Source of the DNA: Cheiracanthium punctorium
Lineage: Eukaryota > Arthropoda > Arachnida > Araneae > Cheiracanthiidae
Length of the DNA stretch: 64,000 nt
Reading direction: 5' to 3'
Assembly: GCA_038373885.1 (NCBI GenBank)
Contig: JAWZYV010013130.1
Location: forward strand, 124,001 to 188,000
Part shown: positions 1 to 11,755 of the stretch, in pieces
Numbering within the stretch: the first letter of the stretch is position 1
Layout of the letters: each line of letters starts with the position of its first letter
Translations under genes and position numbers: made by a program
Notes under the pieces: generated by a model
The model's input: the letters and a program-made list of their open reading frames with translations, nothing else
The model's database searches: none
What the model was told of the DNA's origin: nothing

Positions 1-429
1 GTGGTGGGGTCTTTGGGAAGATGTAAAACGTTTAGACTATTAATGGTTTGTTCCATTTTTTCATGGTAATCTTTCTTATCTAGGATAACAATCTTTCCTG
101 TCTTGTCAGAGCTTAAGCAAACGATCTTTTTTCTTTAGGTCGCTGAGGCATTTGCGGTCTTCATGATCTTTAACAGTAGTTTTAAGTTTTTTATTCATTT
201 CTTGTTGGGCATGCATACGGATAGCTTGTTTATCTGAGGGGGGTAATGAGATAATGGCGGCCTCAATGCTCGCAATGGTATCATTGATATCTATTTTGTC
301 ATCAAGAATGAATTTGGGACCTAGGTTTAGAGTGGCTTTTTGTTGTTGAGTAAGAGTTAAGGAGGATAGATTAATGAATTGATCTTCTTTTTTAGTTTGA
401 CCTTGTTTATAGCATTTATTATTTCTCAT
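1..429 (-). pseudogene. Penelope-like retroelement, N-terminal half, broken
   Basis: Read on the minus strand, 429 to 106 encodes 107 residues, including LTQQQKATLNLGPKF, an N-terminal signature I associate with Penelope-like reverse transcriptases. After a stop the expected continuation resumes in another frame at about 117-1 with SSDKTGKIVILDKKDYHEKM, the usual start of the RT core. A frameshift or stop therefore breaks the protein near 106-118. The element runs off the window at base 1. The C-terminal half of a similar element lies at 56363-57280 on the same strand. It is a dead copy. Confidence 0.75.
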
Positions 430-517
430 CCAAAAGTTAAGTTTTTTATAGTGGTTATTGTGATAAATCTCTTTTTCTTTCTTGCAAAAATTGTTTATTT
501 TATTGACTTTTAAACGG

Positions 518-620
518 TTCTATTAATACGGTACTATACCGTAACCGTATAGTACCGTACGGTACTATACCGTAACCGGTATAGTATCGTAGTGTATAAA
601 CCGTACCGTAGTGTATAAAT
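518..620. repeat. Palindromic cluster of ACGGTACTATACCG-type motifs
   Basis: Four or more partly inverted copies of CGGTACTATACCGTAAC and its complement occur within about 100 bases, followed by two copies of GTAGTGTATAAA. The stretch can fold on itself. It may be a transposon end or a small satellite; no TSD was seen. Confidence 0.6.
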
Positions 621-1116
621 GAATTCATGTTTAAGTGCATTTTTGATATAATTGTGATGCATCTTATAGTTGTGAAGTCGTATGATACTGAGATTTACCA
701 TGAAGAATTTTTTTGAATTTGAACTTGAATTGTGCTTAAGGTGTTTGTTTCATAAATGTTTATAAATTAAATAACGTACTGATTAATGTTATATAGTTGG
801 TATCTGAAAATTATTCCATGTCAAATGTAAAAGAATGCCGGAAGGTAATCCTTTTTGTCAGAAGTGAAAATTAAGTTTTGTTTTATTAGTAGGTGACTCG
901 AAGGGGGGGGGCCTTGTTAGCCCAGTACAACCCCAAACAATAACTTATATTTATAAGTAATGTTCATAAACCAGCTTATGTACTGGTACCTAAAAACGTT
1001 ATTCTAGTCACCTTTATAACTTTAAACTCAAATGAAAACTATTTAAATCTACTACTTACTCCATATAAAATCTAAATAGTAGCTCAGCCAAAAACACAAG
1101 TCGGCAGAATCGCCAT

Positions 1117-1375
1117 GTTGAACAAGGATGATGCAACCACGGAGCTGTAGTGACGTCACATCGTCAACAACGAATCACTTGCTCCTAAGTGACGTCGCGA
1201 TTGGGCCACGTCATACCGGCAGCCGCACGCATCTGTGCTTAAGCGTTTGCTCCGTAGCAAGTGGGCGGATCCCAGTCGGAGTGTATATAAGCTGCGTGTT
1301 CGTGAGCGGAAATAAGTTTCGTTTCGTGTCTTGTGTAGTTTTTTGTTCTGTTTCAAGGTGATGTCCGTATCTTAG
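1117..1375 (+). promoter_or_regulatory. Promoter-like patch: CRE motifs plus TATA box
   Basis: This patch is clearly GC-richer than its surroundings. It holds a perfect CRE (TGACGTCA, 1151-1158), a half CRE (TGACGTCGC, 1190-1198), CCACGTCAT at 1206, and TATATAAG at 1284-1291 with TTCGTGAGC about 25 bases downstream. The layout looks like a polymerase II core promoter such as an LTR or a host gene start. No open frame downstream is convincing, so a solo LTR or other retroelement promoter is a fair alternative. Confidence 0.4.
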
Positions 1376-1377
1376 CC

Positions 1378-1449
1378 GCCCAGGAGGTGTAGTGGCTAGT
1401 GCGCCCTACTACCATCCTTTGGGCCCGGGTTCGACTCCCGGCTTTGGGC
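1378..1449 (+). other. tRNA-like sequence (tRNA pseudogene or SINE head)
   Basis: There is a 7-pair acceptor stem (GCCCAGG with TTTGGGC, two G-T pairs), a 4-pair D stem (GTGT/GCGC around AGTGGCTAGT) and a perfect 5-pair T arm (CCGGG, TTCGACT, CCCGG). The A and B boxes of a polymerase III promoter are present. The anticodon arm does not fold properly, and there is an extra base before the 3' acceptor strand. It is more likely a tRNA-derived repeat than a working tRNA gene. Confidence 0.55.
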
Positions 1450-1452
1450 GTG

Positions 1453-4400
1453 GATGTAAAATTGTCAATTGTACTTTGCTGTAAATAAATATGAATTTGT
1501 ACTTATGAACAACTGATATGACAGCCATAAAAGTGCTATAGATCTTGAAAAACTGTGTCCTTCAAACAAACAATCAAATCATATCTTAGTTTTGTTTTGT
1601 TATTGGCGTTAGCCCGGAGTACCGGAGTTCGGTGTAAGTTTTCCATTAAAGATGCAGTTATAAGTATAGTGTTCCAGTTATCCGAAATTTGGTAGTGATG
1701 TTATGTTGAATGAAGCCAGCTTTTCCTGAATGGCATTTTACGTCAATTGCACAAGATTTAAAAGGGCTGGGTCTACTTCGTGATATAAAAGAAGATGAAA
1801 TGCAATATAATATCTCTAAATGGTATTTAAGTTCCTGTTAATTACTCCGGCATTTCTTCATGAAAGGTATTGACTGTTATCTACCTCTGAGCTTATTGTA
1901 AAAGCCATGGTTCTCGTCTTCTCCTTTCTCCAAATAAGCTAGGGTTGAAATCTTTAACTAAAGTTATGACTTGCATATTTTTAAACTCAATAGCATTTTT
2001 AATACATCCATCTAGTGTATTACTAACTTAAAACAAATACTACTTAAAACAATTTTTCTGTAATTGTTTTTGTTGAATATTTTTAATGTTAATAAAATAA
2101 AATGTTGTTAGTTAATAGAAAGTCTCTTTCATGAGTTTCAAACAAAACACCTTTTATTTCAGGTACATAGGCTAAATTTCAGCAACGTTTCCATTCTGCT
2201 AAAAAGTTAAATTTACTCTGCTAATTAATGAATTAATTTCATAATTAAACTTTCAACTTCTGTGATACATTAAATCTGAAACGTGGGTGTATTTCCAACA
2301 GCTGTTCTGCCGCGAGCCAAATTTGTTGCCAACATTTGAAAGAATGTTTTCTTTCAAATGTCCCCCCCTGGAGAAAATGTTCAATTCGCACCCTGGGCAC
2401 ATCTCTGCATTATCTGAAATTTTATACTCTGAAAAGTTTTTGCACCTCTTGCATTAATTGCAAAGGCTTTCTATCCCCTAACTGGAGATCTTGTAATAAC
2501 AAATGTAAACGTGGACTCTCAGATTGTGTATACTGCTGATGTGTTCTCTGCATCTTGTGTGGTGACAGGAGGAGGGTATGCACTATATCCCACACACAAA
2601 CAAGTGTATCTGCATCTAAAGAAGCAACTATGATATAAAACTTCGTCTCCTCAACAGTAATGCTGAAAGTTATAAAGTTTGCCTAAATCCACAAAAACCA
2701 GAGTTCAACATCATGTTCTCAAAGTGGAGGGGGCTTAAAATCTAACCTTGATACTTCAGAAAACGTAGTATCATTATCAGCATTCATACTTGGGAAAAAA
2801 AAAAAATTAGGCTAATGCACTGGATGCAATTTAAAATAATGTAAAAAGTCTAAAATTGAGTATAAACACTTTTTACAGAGAAAATCCAGATGTATTTAAA
2901 AATTACTATATGCACATTGTACAACTACTGTACTAAAACCCAATTAATGACACAGCACTGAAGGAAGAAATTGAGAGACATACCCAAAAGCTTCAAAAGT
3001 TCATAATAAAATGAAGACTTAACTTCACTGTTAAACTTCAGTCTGGAGATCACAATTTAAAAGTGAATACCAGAAAACTTTCATTTTTGCTGAAGTACTG
3101 AAAACTTGACAGAGAACTTGAAAGAAGAAGGTGGCTTGCTGTAACACCATAACTTACCACCAATCACATGAAATATAATAAAAGATGCTAGTTCATATTA
3201 TATTGTTAACACTGTCGATGATATCTATTTGACTCCACCAGGTAAATCAAAAATCGAAAAATGGCAGGTCATCACCTTGGCCTGGTCTGTTTATTTTTAG
3301 ACACAACCTTACACATTGATTAAACACTTGACATCAAACAAATAACTATTTTATTAGCAAGTTTAAAATATGAATTCTAATAAAAAACTCAAATTATAAC
3401 AAAGTAACAGTTAACATAAAGTAAATGTATGAGAGAAGCAGCGTGGTGCTGGTGTTAACACCTTATATATTCAATTCACCATCAAGGGTGCATTTACATT
3501 TTGTTTGTTGGCTGAAAGCCAGAAACCAGGGAGTTTCAACTAGAAGCTGTGCCAGCTTCAGGAACATTCATAAACTTCTCAGAAACTCAGCACGGCAGAT
3601 GCCTCAGTAACAATGTGCCAAATTTGGTTGAGCTTCATTTTCTTTATCCTTTGAACTTGTGGATGGTTTGGAGTGTATGAGCAAAAATATCAAAAATAAA
3701 AGAAAACAATTAATTGTGACTGATATGACTAAATCTAAAGCAACAAAAAAGGGGAAAGCAAACTTCAGCTATCGCTAAAGGAAATTACGAGCATTTTTCT
3801 GTTCCTCCCAAAACTTCCTTTCTCCAATTTCACTTGTTCCAATTCTGTTGCAGTATGCCAACAACGTTTATTGCTTTTGCAACTTCTAAGTAATCTTCAT
3901 TACCAATAAAATACAGCCAACATAATGCAAAATAAATAAAATGTAATATTTGTGGTTAGCTTATGATTGTCATACCAACAGAAACAGGAAAATGTTTTGC
4001 ATAAAATAAAGCAATTTTATTTTCTCACAATATGAAACTTTATTGAATTCTGCAACTGGAATAGATCTACTTGATTAGATGCCCTTGATACACACACGGT
4101 ATTTCAAAAAATTAAAAATTTTGAGTTAGTCATTTTGTGCCATAAAATATCTCTTCTGGCAACACTTATTCTAATAACAGAAATGCAGCCCACATGGAGA
4201 GAGAAAAAACACTATGCACAATGAAATTGTATTTCTTTTAAGTTCTTATAATACAAATACTTCATACACAAAGTGATTTTACACATTATTCATAAAACAT
4301 TCACTAGATGGGATTTATTGTTTTGAAAAATGTATGTATTAAAATGTCCAGAACACTAGCAAAAGAGAAATGGCAATCTGAACACAAATGAAAATTTTGC

Positions 4401-4529
4401 ACGACAGAGTATAAAAAGTCGAACAAAAGCATAGTGGCATTTTTTCTTTTTTTGAAAGGGGAAACATTGAAACCAAGGTTTTGGAATTAGAAAAAAGGTA
4501 AAAATCAAAAGACCCGGACACTATGCCTT
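1453..4529. other. AT-rich non-coding stretch, no gene seen
   Basis: Short open frames here have no recognisable domains, and stops are dense in all frames. Minus-strand AATAAA-like signals exist (for example near 4046) and could serve a long PRPF38B 3' UTR, but nothing ties them to it. Confidence 0.4.
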
Positions 4530-4745
4530 TGTGTGTGCGATTTGTGATTAAGGCAAAGCTACACATGGGCTATTTGCCTAAGGCAAAAGACTTTTTTAAG
4601 GGGTTCTAATGTGTATTCATGTTACATCTGGAGAAAATCCCCCAAACTGCAGACTTGGGTGAAAAGCTGCACGGTAGGCCTGAAACTGGGATCTTCACAC
4701 TTTGGTCATCTATCATGCCGTGTCTTATCTACTCAGAGCCAAGGT
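4530..4745 (-). repeat. tRNA-derived SINE, family A, copy 1
   Basis: Reading the minus strand, a tRNA-like head (AGTAGATAAGACACGGC, then GAAGTGTGAAGATCCC) is followed by a body with TTTTCTCCAGATGTAACATG and TTAGAACCCCTTA, ending in AATCACAAATCGCACACAC. The same body recurs at 22158, 24702, 26405, 42892, 46440 and 55611. Confidence 0.8.
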
Positions 4746-5839
4746 TAGTTGCACTATGCCCATGAAGTTGAATGATGACAGTTGTATTGTGTGTGCATAC
4801 ATCTTCAGCTTAATATAATAGCATACCATGTACAGCAAATTTTAATGTTAGTGTAATATGTACTGTAAAAGTGAACACAAACATGAAAATAGAAAGTTTT
4901 ATTTCTCTCTAATGCCAAATTTACATTATTTTGAGATGGGTGTTATAAGCTGTTGCTGTTCTCAATATTTTGAGATTTCCAAAACAGCTGAAACTGCAGA
5001 TTTAAAACAGAAAACAAATGTATAAATGATATTTGTTATTGACTTAGGAGAGAAACTAAAATTGATGTTCTACAGGAAACAAGATCTTGATTTCATTTGA
5101 GCCTTAAAATTTTATAACAAACAATTCCACAGACATAATAAACACTTACTAACAATAGTTACACCAGTAGCAGTACAACTATTAGTAACCACAGTGGATA
5201 ATATAGAAAAAAATGACCATAAAAATCTAATGTGAATTTTATAAGCAACACTCAGCACTATTTTTATATGTTCTTTCAATGTATACATATAAACCATTGA
5301 ACAGCATTTATTTTATTTTTTCAAATACACAATTTAACATCTTAAAATAAAAATTAGCATTATCCTTATATCAATGCAAAAAATGTTAGCACCACAAAAA
5401 ACAGATAAATTGAATAGTTTGCTCAACACTAAACAATTTTATGAATCTACAAGACCAAAATTTAACATGCCACTGTCAAAGCTAAAACAATAATTCCTAT
5501 TAAATATGTTTAGCAATGAAGATGATATGTTAAAACTGGTTTGCAAGATCGATAATTTTAATTTGTGTTCATCTATCTAATTTAATCTTTCTGTTTTAGA
5601 GAAAACATAATATTTCTTTGTCAGTCAACATGTACATTAAAAAAAAAAACAGCTTGAAAAGAAATAAAAATTTAGCTCTTTTGTAAGATTTAGATGCAAA
5701 ATTATCATATTTGGCACAAAAAATACTTTGTGACTTTCTTTCCTTCTATCAGTTAAATATATTTTTTAAATGAATAGATTATGCTAAAAAGAAAAACTTA
5801 TGTACTAACAACAAAATTTATAATAAAACTTGCTGTTTG

Positions 5840-5890
5840 ATTGACATTTGAAATCAGGCTGCATGATTGACATTTGAAATCAGGCTGCAG
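5840..5890. repeat. 26-base tandem duplication
   Basis: Two adjacent copies of a unit containing ATTGACATTTGAAATCAGGC; the second copy ends CTGCAG where the first ends CTGCATG. Confidence 0.85.
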
Positions 5891-8800
5891 CCTCTCAGAT
5901 CTTTGGAAGGAAAAAGGAAGAAAAAAAAAAAAAAAAGCTCCCTCTTACCAGACACCCCCTCCCCTGACTTTACTAATGACTTTTTTTTTTTTTTAAATTC
6001 CAAATGACATTTTTACAATGAGCACATATTTTTCACAACTTTTATATCAATACATAATATCATTCTCTGCACACCTACTATTATATTTGGAAAATAACAG
6101 ACTTAAATCGAAAATTACTCATAAATGCAAACTCTGATAGTTTTTTAAGTCACTTTTTGAGATTCTATAAATATTTATTAAAAATTTACAATATTCCTCA
6201 ATATTTTCAATTAAAATAAAACACACACTATTCCAGATTTTTCCTGACTGGTGACAATCCTAATTACAGTTACACTAACACAAAACAGAAAGACTGATGT
6301 AGGTAAACACAAGTTAAAATTTTGAACCTAGCTAGCTACATGTATTTACTTAAAACTAACATCAGCACAATGACAGATGCTAGAGTATGCATTAAGTGAA
6401 CAATAAGGTTTTATATAAATCAGAATTAAATGTGAAAATTATTGCAACATAGATATGTATCGATTACCTATTTAACCAGACAAATAATTCTCAGTCAATT
6501 ATAACTGACTAAAGTCATAAGAAAAAAGAATCAAGCATTGATCAGCAAGTGGCTTTTTACTCTTCCAGCAATCCCAAAGAATGCTAAAAGAGATGTCAAT
6601 CTTAAAATTATGAAACAACACTCCCCCCCCCCTATTTCTTAAAAGCATTTCAGTACATAAACATCTCATAAATCTGAATATTTATAAATTGCAATCTTTG
6701 GTATTACAAATAACTACTAAAATTTGTAACAGATATAGAACATTCCTTTGTTTTTTCCAAGTCAGTTTACTTTTTGCACGCTGAATAAGCAAATATAAAT
6801 TTGTAAATATTCTTTACTACAAACAATTCAGAGTATTATGACTTTATGTTGCTATTTGGGACAACTGAAAAGAACACAAATTTAAATTTTTAGAGAAAGA
6901 GTAATAGATTTTAAATACTCAAGAAATTTAGGCTGATTACTAAGAGAGGTGAGGGAAACTTCTTTAAATTTGGAATTGAAAGCTTTCAATGTGTCTTGCT
7001 ATTGGTTTAACATGCAAATTCTGTGAATATATCTCCTTTGTGTTGTCTTTGTACAATGTAATTTATCACAAAAGTTTTAACACTGCCAATTTTTGACATA
7101 TGTGCAATGTTTTGCCACTTATATTTAGCAATGCACTGCCTGATTTTTGAAAGGAAAAATGGGTATTTTGCCATTGGAAAAATTTCAGGTTTTCTCCTGT
7201 AACCATGAGAGCTCTGTATAATTTTAAATAATCACAAGCACATACTTTTAAATATCAGTACATGAAAGTTCTTTTTCAATTGGTTGAGCTACTAGGAGTT
7301 TTTGTTTGCCAAAACAATTTATACCCAGCATTAATATGAAAAATCTTGAGGCCCACATAAATTTGTTTCACAACTTCATGCTAAAATTTTAATGAATCTG
7401 ATTATTAATTTATAAAAATATTCAGAGTTTCTGTGGAATTAAGTGTTGCCTCCTAATAAGCCTTTAAATGGTCTTTATACCCAAATGTAAATATTTATAA
7501 GATGGATGGAATGTATGCAACTAATTATAATAAACTGATAATCAGAATTACTCTATATTAGGGTAATGAGTGATCTGTCAAATTTATCTTCTTTGGAGAA
7601 AGACTGATCAAACAGATCTGAGGGACAAATTTTGCAAAATTGTCTAAATCCACATCAATCAATTAAGCTGAATAATTTTTCAATATGGAATGAAAAGTTA
7701 TTTGCCTTCTTTAGAATTATGAATCAAAATCATTTTTTTACAGCTTTCAATTTTAAAAAATGTATATTCTAATGAAAACACATTTAGATGAAACAAGCAG
7801 ACATAATTTTTAAGAAATTATAAAATAACATGCTTAAAATCCTGAAATATACTACACTAATGTAGTTAAAAAAAAGTTAATGAACATAACATACTCAAGC
7901 TACAATAATGAAATGTTTGAAGAACTGGCAGTTTCATCATACCACAATTTTATTAAGCCCAATATACACAGTATCCTCTCTTAACAATTACCAAAAAGCA
8001 ATTCTTAAGGCATTAGTCTAGATATGTACTCTGGACTATTAAACTAAAATAGAGCTTATTTTAGATGCTGCTTGACCCTATAAAAACATTTTATGTGCCA
8101 TATTTAGAAAAAAAAAAAATTCTTGATACTATACTAATAATATGCAAAATAGAAATTGTTATATTATTTTACTATTTAAACAGATAAAGTCACAGCTTTT
8201 TACAGAATTTTGGTGGTGAATGTGGGCCATATACATAAATTCATTTCAGTAAACAAATAAACAAACAATTATCTATTTATACTGCCAAATGTGCAGCAAA
8301 AAGAATTTTACAAAGAAATTCAAGAATGTACTTGAAAAGTTATCAGAGTTGCTTTAAACCATATAAAACAGGCAGCTATGTGTGTAACATTTGATTAAAA
8401 ATAAATAAAAATTTTTTTGGCAGACAGAAAAAAAAAAAGATTCTGTTAAAAGGCACTATTAAAAACAAAATGTGATCACTGAAATTTCCATAAGTTTATA
8501 TGATTTGAAGTATGATTAATTCATTATTTACAAATGAGGCAGAAAAATTAACAGACATCTTGAAAAATTTTAGTGATGTATTCAACTTAACTGCTAATCA
8601 TGTTCTGGTTTTATGAATAATGGATTTAATCCATAAAATACATAATTTAAAATTTTTAAGATACATTTTTAGAATATACATAAAATGGATAAAGAGGAAT
8701 TTCTTCTTTTTCCAGTCCACTGTTCAGAAGACAACCAACTAATGAACTTATATAGAACAAATATACATTCACATAAATAAATCTTTAAAAACTCTTATTT

Positions 8801-9646
8801 TAAAACTTTCTTGAATATTCAACAATATCTTTATACTAAGTAATGAAATGTAATTATAAACACAGGGATAGTTAATTTCAATTTATTTACAGTCTTAAGC
8901 ATGCTTTTTTTTAGGTTTTGGAGAGCTTCAAAATTCATTAAATTTATAACTTCATACTTAGCCACTTTTTAATAAACAATTGGAACTTATTTTGCTTAAT
9001 TTGTTAGTGTATCAAGATATTTTTGTAAATATAAGTTATAGAGTAAAAGGGGAAGCACGAAAACAAACAAAAACTTTTAAGTTAAGTTTTATTGAATACA
9101 CTACATCTAAAAAAATTCTTTACTTTATTATATTAACTTTTTCAAATTCGAAGAAGACATCTCAAGCAAATTGTTAGAAATTAGCAATCTGCTGTCATCA
9201 CAGTTGATATCCTGTATAAACTTGTGTAGGCCTAAGATGAATTCCATTTTTGCAAAGCACCATATTTCACACTGTTATAATTTTACAAAAGAGTTAAATT
9301 TACGACATATTTTTTAAGTGTCATGATTTGATACCATGCTTTTTCTACATGATTTATATATGTGAACACCTATCAAAGCCCAGTGCTGCAAATCATGTTC
9401 ACACATTTCTGTAAGAATATTTTGTCCCAAGAGTGACCACACAAATACACAGTGACTAAGTTTTAAGATTTTATATTAACTGTATGAACAGTACTATCTG
9501 TTTGCAACAAAATTATGTAGTAAAATACATTGATTTTGTGCCTGGAATTTGTATCAGGATAAGTTGAGTTGTTAAGGAGAAAACTATCATTTGGTGTTTG
9601 AATGTTAGTATTCGTGTTTGTAATGGAATAATATGAATGAAGTAAT

Positions 9647-9754
9647 GTTTGAGAGAACTAAGAGACATCCCAGCAAAGGATTTCCAGCAGCTATGAAATG
9701 GTTTGAGAGAACTAAGAGACATCCCAGCAAAGGATTTCCAGCAGCTATGGAATG
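9647..9754. repeat. 54-base exact-length tandem duplication
   Basis: Two head-to-tail 54-base units beginning GTTTGAGAGAACTAAGAGAC differ at one position near their ends (GAAATG against GGAATG). A third GTTTGAG follows at 9755 and then diverges. Confidence 0.9.
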
Positions 9755-10110
9755 GTTTGAGCCAACTGTTGTGTAACTTGACATGGGTTTATATATAATA
9801 ATTGGGGGGGGGGATTTAAAGCATTGACTGTTGTTTTTATGAACCCAGTCCCAGAACTTTTACCCCAGACTAGACAAAGTAGCCAACCTGATTTTATTGA
9901 TAATCAATTCTACACAGTGCAGTTTCAAATGATAAATTATTCATCTTGGTTTTTTTTTTTAGTATGTAGTAAAGGTTATACATTTGGCTACAAGAGAAAA
10001 TAAAGATTAGAAAATTAGAGTAATGCAACCATAAAACACATTGCACAACTAATTAAGAACAATTTACTTGATAATTGCCAGTTATTTCTTGTAGAAATAT
10101 TTTAATTATA

Positions 10111-10295
10111 TTAACCCTTTCCCTGTGCTATTTGTTGTCATACCTAAACATATGCTAACATTTTCCTTTGAATGACAATACTAAAAAAGTATAAAAAAGA
10201 AATTTAAAAATCTTTATGACAGGAAAGAATTTTTGCCATATGCATAACAGTAATAAGCATGATGAGACATCACAATATGCAGCAAAAGGGGTTAA
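10111..10295. mobile_element. piggyBac-type MITE, 185 bases
   Basis: TTAA at both ends (10111-10114 and 10292-10295) flanks inverted termini CCCTTTCCCTGTGC and GCAGCAAAAGGGG. TTAA targets with CCC-starting TIRs are typical of piggyBac. There is no coding capacity. Confidence 0.65.
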
Positions 10296-11499
10296 AAAAT
10301 TATATAAATAAGGAACTATGTACTTCTGCAAATGATTTCTGTATAAATCTCAATAAGAAAAGAATAAAAGTGAAATAATATAGTAGCAACATAATATAAA
10401 TAACAGAGAAGAAAGCATACATATTATTTTTATAGAATTATATGAATGAAATAATAAAAAAACTCTGACTCCAATGATTAAAAAAGCAGAAAATATTCAA
10501 TGTGCATAAAAATACTCGTTGTTTGAATAGACATGACAATTTGTCGGAATATAATATTGCCTACAAGTGATAATGTTTATAAGGAAAAATGTTCCTCTAA
10601 ACATAAAAACAAATTGAAAGCAGAGTGTAATTGATATTAATAAATGATATACACATAAGTTTTGATTTTTGTACAAATGCTAAAGATACTCAGCACTAAC
10701 AAAATTTATATTGGCACAAGTTAAAACAATCAATTTTATGATTCAAACTTTAAATGGGAAAAAAATAGTCAAAGGAAGTATGATTTGAACACATATATAG
10801 TAATGGCTCTGTCTAAAAACATATGTTAAATGAACATGGCCTGTTTTATATTGTTACATTTTTTGTAACCATGCTCATACTGTAGTCATTTAGATTTTGT
10901 TACACTTCACATAATATAGTCATGTTACACATCTGCGATTTAAAGGAAATTCAATTAACTGAGTAATTATTTTGGTCAGTTTATAATATTATGTCTTCCC
11001 AGAATCTTAAAATGTCTGGTAGAATTCATGCTTATACAGTAAAGTATAATAAGCTTACACAGAAAGGAAAGTAAGAAGTAAGGCACAGAGTTTAAAGCAG
11101 ACATTCTGCAATTAGTTACACATGAATTTTGAAAAAGCAGAGAAACACATTTGCACAAATTAACATTTCAAATAATATTGTTTTCAGTAATTCTTATAGA
11201 AAGAGCTATTTGTTAAACACAAAAAGAATACTGACAAATATCTTATTTGTAAAGAAACATTTTGCATTTTCATTAGTTATATGTAGAGCCTAAATATATT
11301 TACATACAGTAATTAATAGGCTTAAATGAAGCTAAAACTTATTACATGAATATCAACAAACATAATTTCTAATCAATGTTACTGAGACTATTGATTATAG
11401 CTGCATAATTTAGAGATTTTTCCCCTTTTAAAAAACAGTTTAAAAGTAAAAACTCAAATAAAAGTAATATAAATAATAAGAATTTACAAAAATAATAAT

Positions 11500-11755
11500 T
11501 TAGTGTCGGTTTTTGTTATGTGAATGACCATGGGTGTGTCTTTTATCAGGATTATGAATATGTGAAGCTGATTTCCGTTCATCTTTTCTGTCATAATTTC
11601 TTTTGTCTTTATAACTTTTTTCATAATTGGAATCTTCTCTTCGATGTGAACTATGGTCCCTGTGTCTATGATGATCTGACTGCCTTTCAGAGTCACTGTG
11701 TCTTGATCGATGTTTTTTTGAATCATCTTTATCAAATGGACTTCTGCTTCTTCCT
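11500..11755 (-). CDS. PRPF38B: PRPF38B exon 7, RS-like C-terminus and stop (residues 303-387)
   Basis: The terminal coding exon has acceptor attttag at 11756; its first base completes an Arg codon. It encodes [20 protein letters not shown] and a further Arg, His, Asp and Ser-rich tail ending HNKNRH and TAA at 11500-11502. The composition fits an RS-type protein interaction and nuclear targeting tail. The 3' UTR and polyadenylation site were not placed; several AT-rich candidates lie below 11500. Confidence 0.92.

Larger units (their letters stand above)
4746..10110. other. AT-rich region downstream of PRPF38B, no gene seen
   Basis: Low-complexity A/T sequence with many short homopolymer runs and no coding frame that reads as protein. 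Apart from the two tandem duplications listed separately, nothing supportable was found. Confidence 0.5.

Noticed and set aside
1128..1361. 77-codon open frame as a gene
   Set aside because: It spans the CRE/TATA region, has no domain and an unlikely composition.
1378..1449. Functional tRNA gene
   Set aside because: The anticodon arm does not form and there is an extra base before the acceptor 3' strand; tRNA-derived repeat is more likely.
2336..2539. 67-codon Cys-rich frame as a small secreted or toxin-like peptide
   Set aside because: No signal peptide, irregular Cys spacing and no supporting context; chance frame in non-coding DNA.
11484..11735. Second minus-strand frame over exon 7 (Lys/Ile-rich)
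   Set aside because: Overlaps exon 7 in another frame; the RS-rich frame joins exon 6 in phase, this one does not.
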